Part shown: piece after piece, positions 55,280 to 64,000 of the stretch | Numbering within the stretch: the first letter of the stretch is position 1 | Layout: each line of letters opens with the position of its first letter | Notes under the pieces: model-generated | The model's input: only the letters and a program-made list of their open reading frames with translations | Databases searched by the model: none | Told to the model about the DNA's origin: nothing | Position numbers and translations under genes: made by a program | Assembly (NCBI GenBank): GCA_949316235.1 | Contig: OX438749.1 | Location: forward strand, 4,978,914-5,042,913 | Direction of reading: 5' to 3' | DNA length: 64,000 nt | Source: Oegoconia quadripuncta | Taxonomy: Eukaryota; Arthropoda; Insecta; Lepidoptera; Autostichidae

Positions 55280-55832
55280 TACATATATAATATTCCATTT
55301 CATGTAAGTTTATTTTTCCTTTGTTTATTTTTATTATTCGTTGTAGTATTACGTTGTCTTTTGCACACAATTTACTGCTTAACTTCAAAGTTACTCCTTT
55401 TCCTACTTTAGTCAGGTCAGTGGAAGACATCTCTTAAAGAGATAAGTTCACCTTTGTTCGTGACCTATTGTTTGTACTCTATTGTATGTAATGTTTTGGT
55501 GCAATAAACAATACAATAATCGTAATTATTTCTGCCTAACTCTGGTCATATGTTTTCACCATTCTTCTTAAGAAGAAAATAGTATCGTTGTAATTGTTTT
55601 TTTTTTTTTTGTGTATGCAATAAAGTGTAATAATTATGTAAAATGTCAGGTAACGCAAACATGAAACTTTCTTTTAATCTACACTTTAATTCCTATGTTC
55701 ATAATTTCTTCAGAACTTGCAAAGCGATACTAGGTGAGACGACAGCAATTTTGAAGCTTCTGATAGAGCTATTAACACTTCTTGTGTTAAAATAAAGTTT
55801 ACACAAATTAATCTACTTTATATAAATATCTA
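55280..55832. other. Anonymous sequence downstream of mariner
   Basis: 'gcaataaacaatacaataat' near 55501 and 'tgcaataaagtgtaataatt' near 55617 look like two polyadenylation-type ends, possibly LINE tails. No gene was recognised. Confidence 0.35.
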
Positions 55833-56095
55833 ACTAATATTATAAATGCGAAAGTTTGAATATTTGTTTATTTGTTGCTCAATCACAGCGAAACGGATGA
55901 TCAGATTGAGATGAAATTAGGTCTACCTAATATGTATGTATATTAATGTATGTATAATACCAGGTATGTTCTAACATACCCTGGATTGAAACATAGGATA
56001 TTTTTTATCCCGATAAAGTGAGTAGTTCCCGCGGGATAAACAAATTTCCGCGATAAAGTTATTCCACGCAGGCGAAGCCGCGGGCGAAAAACTAG
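55833..56095 (+). repeat. 'CGCGG' interspersed repeat, full
   Basis: 'taatattataaatgcgaaag' start, 'cgggataaacaaatttccgc' and terminal 'gcgaagccgcgggcgaaaa' then 'ctagt'. A second copy follows immediately. Confidence 0.7.
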
Positions 56096-56280
56096 TAATA
56101 TTGTAAATGCGAAAGTTTCGATGTGTGTTTATTTAATTTTTTGTTTGTTGCTCAATCACGGGGAAACGGGTGAACGGATTTGGATGAAATTTGGCATGTA
56201 GGTAGAACATAACCTGAATTAAAACATATTTTTTATCCCGATAAAGTGCGTAGTACCCGCGGCATAAACTAATTAAACAT
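56096..56280 (+). repeat. 'CGCGG' interspersed repeat, tandem neighbour
   Basis: 'aatattgtaaatgcgaaagt' begins right where the previous copy ends. It runs to 'acccgcggcataaactaatt' and lacks the normal terminus. Confidence 0.65.
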
Positions 56281-57099
56281 ATGTATGTTACGGGTTATGG
56301 AATTTGTCTGTTTTTAACTATATGTCTGTAATTGGATCACCATGTTCAACAAATATCGATTGCCTAACCTTTTTCATTTCGGATTCCAGATGACGACTAT
56401 TTTTCAAAACAATGGGCCAGTCACACTCGGTTACATTTTTTACAACACTATTGCTCAAAGTCTAGGTAGGTACTAGAGAAGGGATTAGAGGTAATTCAGT
56501 ATCATTTTACACTAATCGTTACCGAATAACAGGTCAGGTGATGGTTAATAAATTATCAGAGAATTTAACTAGAGTAGAGTTTTTTTTATTAATATGTACT
56601 TTTCAACGTTCAACCTCTTCACCAATTTATAAAATTTTTGACCCACCCTGCTGTAAAGAAAAATGTAAACAGCTTGACTGGTCCACTATTTGCAAAATCA
56701 GTACATTACATCTACTTTCAGAAATGGTATTATACTCATTATTTCTCTTATTGAAAAAATAATTGCTACTTGAATTACTTATAAAGAAAAGAATATTTAT
56801 ATTATGGCAAGATTTAAAAAATAAAAGTGCACTTAGGTTTTACCAAGGTCCCATGTAAATGGATCATGGGATCCCCCATCTGTAATCGATTGGTACCCCA
56901 AACGTTATAAGACAAATAGATTTATTAAGAACTATATAAGTATTTATAATAATCCCAATACAAAATAAGACGTAATAAGTTAGAAAACTTTATTCCAATA
57001 GCTGACTATGCTAATGTAGGCTTACAGTTTAGCACAGGTAACGATCCAGAACCATGCAAGCTTGCATACAGTTTAAATAAGTGTAGGGCATTGGAGCGA
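56281..57099. other. Anonymous AT-rich sequence
   Basis: No gene was recognised; the frame 56538-56762 lacks motifs. Confidence 0.4.
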
Positions 57100-57910
57100 A
57101 CGCGTGATATTAAAACAACCTTTCCGGGAACATTATCAAAGCGGCACGAATACAAAGGGAAAACAATCTGCTCTTAAAAGGAATGGCCGCCTCTAAGAAA
57201 CACTCAAAATCAAAGGAACACCTAATTTATAAATTGCAATTACACCGGTAGTCCGGGACTTCAACAGAGAAAAAATACATTTAGAACGGAGAGATTAGGA
57301 ACACTAAATTTAATTACAAAGCGAATTCGAATATAACAAATTGAAGAGGATAAACGCGACAAAGTAAAAGAGAAAACACACCAAAGGAAACTCGGAGCAT
57401 TGATATAAACGAAATTTAAATTAAGTACAAAGGGAAAGAAGATGAAAAAAATCCTTTCATTGAAAGCTCTCATCCCCGGAGTCAGAGGGCCGCGGCTACA
57501 TCAAAGACACCTTCCTCCCGACTCTAGCCTTATCTGTGCGAAACCGACTTTGGAAATTAGCACAGCGATCCTTTTTCTCAGAGTCGACGCTCTGGCTCAA
57601 AGACGCCGCGTGCGCACCCTTTCAGCTTTTAGCATTACTCTTTCATGAGGGATTTTTGTATAATTTGCGACGGACAGACGTAATGTGATAATGTACGTAA
57701 TGACATGTTTTATTCCACTTTAAAACGGAGCGAGCTCTTCAAAGGAGCTAATGTGTTGGGATAGGTAAATATGCGGAGTGTCGCCTATATGATTTGTAAG
57801 ATTCCAAGTTTCACTGCTATATGTATATCTGACAAAATGCACGCCGAGGGAGCATTTGTGATCCTTTATGTTAATGTTGTGTTGGAATTCCTTTGAATAA
57901 GGAGTTGCCG
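57100..57910. promoter_or_regulatory. Second HMG-motif cluster (mostly CAAAG on the plus strand)
   Basis: About a dozen (A/T/C)CAAAG words occur, including ATCAAAGCGGC (about 57137), ATCAAAGGA (about 57209), ATCAAAGACA (about 57500) and CTCAAAGACGCCGCG (about 57596). The related CTTCAAAGG and CCTTTGAA lie near 57738 and 57890. The block is non-repetitive. Interpreted as regulatory DNA like 51-53 kb. Confidence 0.4.
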
Positions 57911-58182
57911 AGTTAAATGTAGGAAAGTAATGGATTTTGAAAGAGAATTTTACATGAATTGAACTTTTCGCGACGATGTGCAAGATATAGAAATATGTAG
58001 CTCAAGAAACAATTTGCTATAATAATGTAAACTATCATTGCGACATTTACGTGTAATTGTTAAAGCATTGAATCGGATTTATTTAATTCAAATAGGTATG
58101 TAAAGCGTTTAGGTAACGAATAGAGACAGTTTACCTTCCTTAAATAAATATAATATCATGACTTTTATCTTAATTATTGACT

Positions 58183-58394
58183 GCTAGATATCCGCCCGCG
58201 GCTTCGCCTACTTGGAACTATTTATCGAAGAGTAATCTTCGATATTTTACTAAGATAAAAAGTATCCTGTGTGAAGAACACAGACATTTTCTGTATACAG
58301 TTTCAGTTAGTTTCTGCCAAATCGGTTCAATTGTTTCTCCGTGATTGGGCAAGAAACAAACATCCAAACTTTCGCATTTATAACATTAGTTGGA
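58183..58394 (-). repeat. 'CGCGG' interspersed repeat
   Basis: 'tccgcccgcggcttcgccta' start and 'aaactttcgcatttataaca' end. Confidence 0.65.
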
Positions 58395-58717
58395 TTAAAA
58401 TCAAACGACGATATTGTCCGAATATTCAAACGATTCTTAACTTTACATAATTCCGATTTCAGTCATTTTGAACGTTAAAGACATGAAAAAAGTATGATAT
58501 TTAATTTTTATTTATTTATTTGGAAAACATACAGCTGTCATATCTAAGTAATAATTGTACATAATTTTATCTAGAAGCCAATTATGAGTTTTTGTAAACT
58601 TAAAGTTAAGAAGCGTTTTAAGGTACAAAAACTTTATCCAATAATACTATCCTATGACGGAATGGTTCTACACTCGTTGATGTCTTTTGTTGAGGAAATT
58701 GCATAATGTGAAATCCA
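58395..58717. other. Anonymous AT-rich sequence
   Basis: 'tttttatttatttatttgga' near 58505 may be a reverse-oriented retro-element tail. Nothing else was seen. Confidence 0.3.
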
Positions 58718-58904
58718 TACTAATAATTTATAAATGTTAGTTTTGTCTGCCCGGTATTCACGCCTAAACTGCTAAACCGATTAAATGAAAACTTGGCAGA
58801 GATGTAATCTGGGATCCGTGGAAGGGCGTAGCCTAGCTTTTATCCTGATAAAGTTCGCGATAATTTGATTCCACGTGGACGAAGCCGCGAGCGGAGAGCT
58901 AGTC
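58718..58904 (+). repeat. 'CGCGG' interspersed repeat, diverged
   Basis: 'ctaataatttataaatgtta', 'aaactgctaaaccgattaaa' and terminal 'cacgtggacgaagccgcgag'. Confidence 0.6.
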
Positions 58905-59381
58905 ATTTATAATTACCCAATGAGACATAAAGCACTATTCGTGAAAAATATTATTATTTATATCACAATCCACATCTCAAGCTGCATAACTTAATACTAG
59001 TACCTATTGTAACAAGCACATTCGAAATTATGAACAAAATACATTATAGATCCAAGAAATTATTAAAACGTTTCTGATAAATATAAACCAAAACAATGTG
59101 TGTAAGACAAAACAAATCGAGTGCATAAAAACACAAAAGCTCTATTGAAGCAAGAAACAATAAATCCATAGAGGGCATTAAACAAACTAACATTACGACA
59201 GAGAACAATGGTAGTAACGAAACGGGCCAAAACAATAGGGGCATTACAATAAACATAGCAACAAGGACTGTAAGTTTCTAAAAAACTTCGTACCGTTTGT
59301 GACGCCGCCACCAAGCACCAGGGAAACTTTTGTTAGTCTCGGAATTAAAAAGGTTTTGCAACTTCCAAATATAATTTATAC
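58905..59381. other. Anonymous sequence
   Basis: Two overlapping minus-strand frames (59044-59314) are hydrophobic and without recognised motif. If the promoter at 59.8 kb is real, this would be the start of its first intron. Confidence 0.35.
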
Positions 59382-59830
59382 CTGATTTTCGAAGTTCTTA
59401 ATCCAATTCTAAAGGACAATCCATTTGAGTACTAAAAACAGACACCAATATTTTTAACACACTAAGCTATACCATTAAAACGTTGATGAAATACTAAGTA
59501 TTTTAACACTGATCTAACACTCAACAAACAGTAGATTATTGATTAAACACACACACTGACTACAATTTATTTAATTGGACTATTTTAAAGTTTTCAATAA
59601 CTCACGAAGTACGCGATTATTACGCGAAATTTTCTCCGCTCAGAGAAACACTTCGCCACGGACAAAAGCTCGGAACGAACTGTCACAATTCCGTTGGAAA
59701 CGTGCGCGCGTCGCACGTGGCCTTAAATGTGGGCGGGGCGATGCGAATCCGTACCCACCGATTGGCTGACGCAGCCCTTTGATCAGCCGCCGACGACTAA
59801 CTACATCGCTCTGAGCCTTAATCTCGGTAG
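59382..59830 (-). promoter_or_regulatory. Putative minus-strand promoter and non-coding first exon
   Basis: Read on the minus strand, the block has CTGATCAAAGGG next to CGGCGGC, a CCAAT box (cagCCAATcgg, complement of 59759-59768), a GC box CCCCGCCC, an E-box CACGTG (plus 59715-59720) and an initiator-like TCAGTGTG, followed by a GT-rich leader typical of insect 5'UTRs. A consensus-like donor ATCAG|GTATAA ends the putative exon at 59382. On the plus strand CTTTGAT (59777-59783) and GCCGCCG (59786-59792) lie 2 bp apart. Promoter activity is inference from motif order and the absence of repeats. Confidence 0.4.
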
Positions 59831-60479
59831 TAACGTCCTTTTAAAACAGGTAATTTTATTACAAAAATATGAATACTTTTTTATGGTCAGTCAAGCAAGG
59901 GATTCCACTATAAAGCTGCCTGTGATTTGTTTTTGATTTCTACTAGCACACAGCATACCAGAATGCAAGTCCAATGATACAGATTATCTAATAGCCAGCA
60001 CGCAGTAACGGTCAAAGAGTAGAAGTCAGTGTTGTATCAAAGCATTTTTTGGTACGCATCTCGCGAACATCAAAGACAACTGTATAAAAGGGGAACCTTT
60101 TTATGATAGGGGATACCTATAATTTCAAATTTGTTTAATCAACTGACGGAGTTACATACAGACAGAGTTTGGATCAACAGGTTTTGGTTGGATTGGAGAT
60201 CTGTTATCTTGGGGAATGTCTGACTTCAGATTCTGACTGCGGTACATACATGTATAATTCATAAATTATTTATTTACTTGATTTTATCATTTTTATTGTA
60301 CATACACAAAAATACACGTTAAAAAAACGTGATTGAGCGCGGTGTCCAAAAAGTTCGTATTTAATTTATACATTAGAAAGAAAAACAAAGTAAGGTATAT
60401 GTTCGTGGAAATAAAATTACTCTTTAATTAAAATCATATGGAAAAATATGGCACGAAATCATTATGGCCTGAAGAATAA
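59831..60479. other. Anonymous sequence
   Basis: It has TCAAAGAG and ATCAAAGACA near 60011-60071 and otherwise nothing recognised. A possible donor ACAG|GTAATT at 59848 would suit a plus-strand transcript from the same promoter block. Confidence 0.3.
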
Positions 60480-60752
60480 TATAATAATAATAAATAAATA
60501 AATATCCAGACATACACACAGCGCCGTCTAGTTCCACGGTAAGCAACTATAGGCTTGTGTTGTGGATACCAGATTATTGATATACTAATATAAATACATT
60601 TTTTTTTGTAAATAAATACTTATTATATATGAAAACATCCATAATACACATGTCCGTATTCATCGCACAAACATATGCCCCTAGCGGGTTTCGAACCCGC
60701 ACCCATTTGGTATCAGAGTTTCTAACCACTACTACAACAAATGGGTCGTCAT
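60480..60752 (-). mobile_element. SINE3 variant, full length, reverse
   Basis: 'cacagcgccgtctagttcca' and 'ggcttgtgttgtggatacca' to 'gcgggtttcgaacccgcacc' and 'acaacaaatgggtcgtc'. Its B box is intact. Confidence 0.78.
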
Positions 60753-60984
60753 AATAAGTCAAAGGGGCAATTTAATTCTTAATGGAAAATAATGATGAAA
60801 AAGAATAATAATAAATATAAATAAATAATACGTCAACACACTATCCTATTATGGTCGGTTTATATGACGTCGAGCGATTATTTTATTTATTTATTTTTGA
60901 ATAATATAGAATAAACAGCATCATTATAAAAACTATTACACAAAATCTATAAGCCAAAATTATGGCAATTACAGATCCTCGTTT

Positions 60985-61145
60985 TTATTGACCAACGTTT
61001 GACGTGGTCAAGCCATGGATGAGCGACTACTAATGACACTTTCATACATTGTATTTACGTAATTCCGAGAGCAAGTCATCAGTCTTGTTTTCGATTGCAG
61101 GCAGTCGTTATGCCAGAGTCGGTGGCTTGAAAGCATTAACAGTTA
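60985..61145 (+). mobile_element. 5S-rRNA-derived SINE, diverged
   Basis: 'gtggtcaagccatggatgag' then 'ttcgattgcaggcagtcgtt' and 'gccagagtcggtggct' follow the order of 44430-44695. The box-C region is mutated. Confidence 0.4.
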
Positions 61146-61146
61146 G

Positions 61147-61277
61147 GAGGAAACGGATAAAGGGATTTGGATGAAATATGGTAAACAGGTAGAAAATGTC
61201 CTGGATAAACGAAAGAAATAGTTCCCGCGGGGTAAACAAATTAAACATACGCATGCGAAGCCGCGGGTGGAAGCTAT
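61147..61277 (+). repeat. 'CGCGG' interspersed repeat, truncated
   Basis: 'ggatttggatgaaatatggt' to 'gcgaagccgcgggtggaagc'. Confidence 0.55.
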
Positions 61278-61980
61278 AAATTTACCCCTAACCGTTCCTT
61301 TTGAAGGTAAGGCACTAGACCAAGATACCCCAGCTTAAGTATTAAATGGTCAGTGATAAGTAAAATAAGATCGAAAGACTTAAAAATTAAGCTATTACTC
61401 TATCTCATCTACGATTTGATGTGAGAGTTTGAGATAAGAAACCAGTTTCTCATAAATTTGTTTCTGTATCTTCGGTATTACTTCCCTGTATGGATACAGA
61501 GTAATTTTAGCGTCAAAATTGCTAAGACAACCGAATTCAGTAGGTTCCATTCTCCATCTCATGAGAACATCATCAGATCTTAGCCAAATTTACCAAAATG
61601 AGACCACTCTGACGGTAAACCCTATCAACCAAAAAATAAACATCACAATCTACTGAAAATTTACGACATACATACAGACGAACATATTTGGAGTCGGTTA
61701 AAAAGGGAAAATCATCAACACGTCCCTTATATCTTAAACTTAAGGAATAGAATTTTCATTAATTCCTGTTGTTTGCTCTCTCTTATCTGATCTCTGATAA
61801 TTATTAGTATTGTAAGAGAAAAAATGTCCAATACAGTAACTCACACTTGCCTGGGCACCATATGCCGTGGATAAAGAAAATTCACTTTATCTGACTTTAT
61901 ATAGTAGGTTAGGTACAATAGGCCACAATTTTTATTACTTGCATGTACCTATATCCAACTCTTTATCTCAGTATCTGTAA
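61278..61980. other. Anonymous AT-rich sequence
   Basis: No gene or recognised repeat was seen. Confidence 0.4.
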
Positions 61981-63220
61981 GCGCCTAGGTGCCTGCCTAA
62001 GTTTACGACTCGTTTCCATTATGAGAACCAGTTCCGAACCTCATAAAGCGCCCCGGGCCAACATTGCGGCGGCATCGGCTCCAACTACAGCCTACAGTCG
62101 AGGCGCATCGCAATACCCGATCGCTGATATTAATAACCCCACGGTGTCGCAAGCGCGGGCGGGCACCCAGGCGCCGGCGGCGCCGACTCGTCTCGGCCTG
62201 CATTATTACTCGGCTTCTGGCACACTAGGCGCACGCCACACACACACACTCGCGCGCCCCACATATAATGTCAAAGGGTGAGCCCGCCGCCTCACAAAGC
62301 GTAAGTGCAACCACTAAAAGCCAATCCTAAGTTTTATTGATACACATTGTATTGCGACAAAGTCTCCGTCGGCTGCGGCCCCACTCACCCCACGCGCCGC
62401 ACAAAGACAATATCGCGACGTCAAAGGCGCGGCGGTCCCGCGCCCGCGCCGGGTGGCAGCCCCCGCCGCCCCGTGCCGCCTAAAGGAAATGAAAAATTAA
62501 ATTGTCAACACATTTAATATCTGCGAAAACGTGCACGGCGTCGCCTTTGAACGCGCCTCCTTTGCGGAGTCTCCGTGGCTCGGCTTTAAGTATTAAAATT
62601 TCAGTTGTAAAATTGAAATTCTGTTTAAGTTTAATTAGACGTCGCCGGTGAAGTTCGAAGTCGCATTAGATCAGTAGCGCTAATGAGGCCCGCGGTGAGC
62701 ACATGTCACGGGCTCACAGGTGCGAGGGGCGGGGTGGTGGCGGGGGGTGAGGCTGACGCCCCCTCGCGTTTGATCGGCGCCGCCGCTTTGACAATTATTA
62801 AAATTTGCCTCGTACCTCTCGGCCTCATCTTTTTCCGTCGCCTCGATTACGCCACGGGTTTGTCTCATTAGGGCTTTTGTATGGTATCGCGGGTTCGCCT
62901 TTGATGTGAGGCGCAAGGCGCGGGGGGCGGCCGCGGTCCACCTGCACTTTTATTGTTCCCAGCCGGCCTCGAATTTGCACGCTCCACTTTGAGTTGTCTC
63001 TTTGCGATTAGCGACCGCCCGCCGTGCTCTTTGCCCTCTGACCGCGCGGGCCGATAACATGTCGGATTAAAGGTACAATTTATTTCGCTACAAATGGATA
63101 CAGTGCTTCGATATTTAATTATGACCTTTGTGCGGTCAATGGTTCGCTTCAGCGCTGACAGCACCCGCACGATATCAGAATGGGTACATTCAAATTTTAA
63201 ATGAAACCCATCAAAGATAT
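61981..63220. promoter_or_regulatory. Third GC-rich island with HMG-motif cluster
   Basis: A non-repetitive, strongly GC-rich block. From 62270 to 62430 the words are CAAAG (TCAAAGG, ACAAAGC, ACAAAGT, ACAAAGA, TCAAAGG). From 62546 to 63125 they switch to CTTTG (CTTTGAA, CTTTGAC, CTTTGATG, CTTTGAG, CTTTGCG, CTTTGTG), closing with ATCAAAGATA near 63208. GCCGCCG (62779-62785) directly abuts CTTTGAC (62786-62792). Open frames on both strands are compositional. Interpreted as a regulatory or promoter island; the neighbouring gene is unknown. Confidence 0.42.
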
Positions 63221-63920
63221 TTCCTAGTATTATAGTGGAATTTAATTCGGAAACACGTATCACATACGAATTTAGTTTGCATCAGATCAATATTTCCAAT
63301 CTAATCGAACGATCGAGTGATAGGTATTTTTAATATATTCACCTGCTATCCCCGCCGCGGCCATTCAACACCCTTTTATTACTTCCGTGCTCTTCGTTCT
63401 CCCATCGTCATCGAGTATACGGTCGAATTAAAATCATACAACGACAATTTGACACCCCTATCCAAACCAATTGCTTTTGGCGCCCACCGTGGGGCACAAA
63501 ACAAATTAAGTGTCTTCACACTATTACATAAAATTGTATTAAACAATTAAGAATGTAATAACTACTAATTTCAATTAACGTGAACATAAAAATTTGTAGA
63601 TTTCGTAAGGTTGACTAGTCATGTTTATTTACTTAATCCATCAGGACCACAGAGCAATAAGTAAAGCTTTGTTATTGCTCCATAATTAGGAACTTTTTAG
63701 TAGCTAGGATATATCTAGTCATTCTTTAAAATTTATTTGTTTTATTTGTCAATGATATTATGTGAATACATGAATAAACTCTCCATTAAGTTGCCATTAA
63801 TTCTAGTAAGTACATGTTTTATTACTACCCCCATAAGTATAAAAGAATAATAAATATATTTTACACTCACACCAATTATATTGTCCGACACTAGGCAGTC
63901 TGTACTATGACTCTTGAATG
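63221..63920. other. Anonymous sequence
   Basis: No gene was recognised; the 77-codon plus frame at 63317-63550 has no motif. Confidence 0.4.
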
Positions 63921-63987
63921 AATTATCAGTCGGATGATGCAATGTTAAAGGTAAATCCTTTAAGACTGCATCATCCGACTGGTAATT
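63921..63987. ncRNA. 67-nt near-perfect hairpin (pre-miRNA-like or tiny MITE)
   Basis: Positions 63921-63951 pair with 63957-63987: 28 Watson-Crick pairs, one G-U, two mismatches and a 5-nt loop. The length suits a pre-miRNA, but the loop is very short and pairing extends to the very ends, which also fits a small inverted-repeat element. No second copy was noticed in the window. Confidence 0.4.
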
Positions 63988-64000
63988 AAACATCTGCTGG

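Noticed and set aside
54936..55430. 164-codon minus-strand ORF overlapping the mariner transposase
   Set aside because: Shadow of the transposase frame that runs through the terminal repeat; no independent motif.
61943..62281. 112-codon plus-strand ORF
   Set aside because: Alanine/threonine-rich from GC-rich composition, no motif, and an antisense ORF is equally open.
1..64000. Bacterial-type operons, ribosome binding sites, terminators or phage genes
   Set aside because: Nothing in either strand has the coding density or signals of prokaryotic DNA; the repeat content is that of an insect genome.

Overview
The window looks like gene-poor, repeat-rich intergenic or intronic DNA from a moth or butterfly (Lepidoptera). 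The evidence is its low GC content, dense short tRNA-headed SINEs, many 5'-truncated non-LTR retrotransposon tails of types common in Lepidoptera, a mariner transposon, several fold-back (MITE-like) elements, and the dispersed repeat whose core reads like 'cccgcggcttcgcc'. No bacterial gene organisation, CRISPR array, rRNA operon or convincing free-standing tRNA gene was seen. The only long intact protein-coding ORF is the mariner transposase at 54155-55228 (+).

Layout. 0-10 kb: AT-rich DNA with scattered retrotransposon tails, a 151-bp fold-back MITE (5360-5510), a GC-rich promoter-like island (3780-3970) and two weak small-ORF candidates (523-663, 3006-3119). 10-16 kb: SINE copies and RTE-type LINE fragments, one of them carrying a nested full-length SINE. 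15.9-16.8 kb: a young fold-back transposon with two 268-bp arms and a remnant of its own transposase between them. 17-40 kb: mostly nested SINE, LINE and MITE fossils separated by anonymous AT-rich sequence. 40.2-42.2 kb: a LINE reverse-transcriptase fragment cut by a SINE, then a convincing 5'UTR plus first coding exon that encodes a signal peptide (41210-41263, donor GTGAGT), then an RTE fragment split by a 349-bp polyadenylated insertion with 15-bp target-site duplications. 44-50 kb: tRNA-headed and 5S-rRNA-derived SINEs, LINE tails and a second fold-back element. 50-63.3 kb: a different kind of sequence. GC-rich, SINE-poor blocks at about 51.1-53.1, 57.1-57.9 and 62.2-63.2 kb hold many copies of CTTTGA/CTTTGT (or the reverse complement), the HMG-box TCF/Sox core. 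Several lie beside GCCGCCR, the Helper motif of the invertebrate TCF C-clamp. A promoter-like block at 59.4-59.83 kb has the same pairing.

How it may fit together (inference). The signal-peptide exon at 41.2 kb would start a plus-strand gene whose other exons were not recognised here. The promoter-like block at 59.4-59.8 kb would fire on the minus strand, with a possible short non-coding first exon. The HMG-motif clusters between and beyond them resemble Wnt/TCF-responsive enhancers or conserved developmental regulatory DNA. The gene or genes they might control cannot be named from this window. Repeat family names used below (SINE1-3, LINE-A/B/C, families P, X and Y, and the 'CGCGG' repeat) are local labels, defined where first used.
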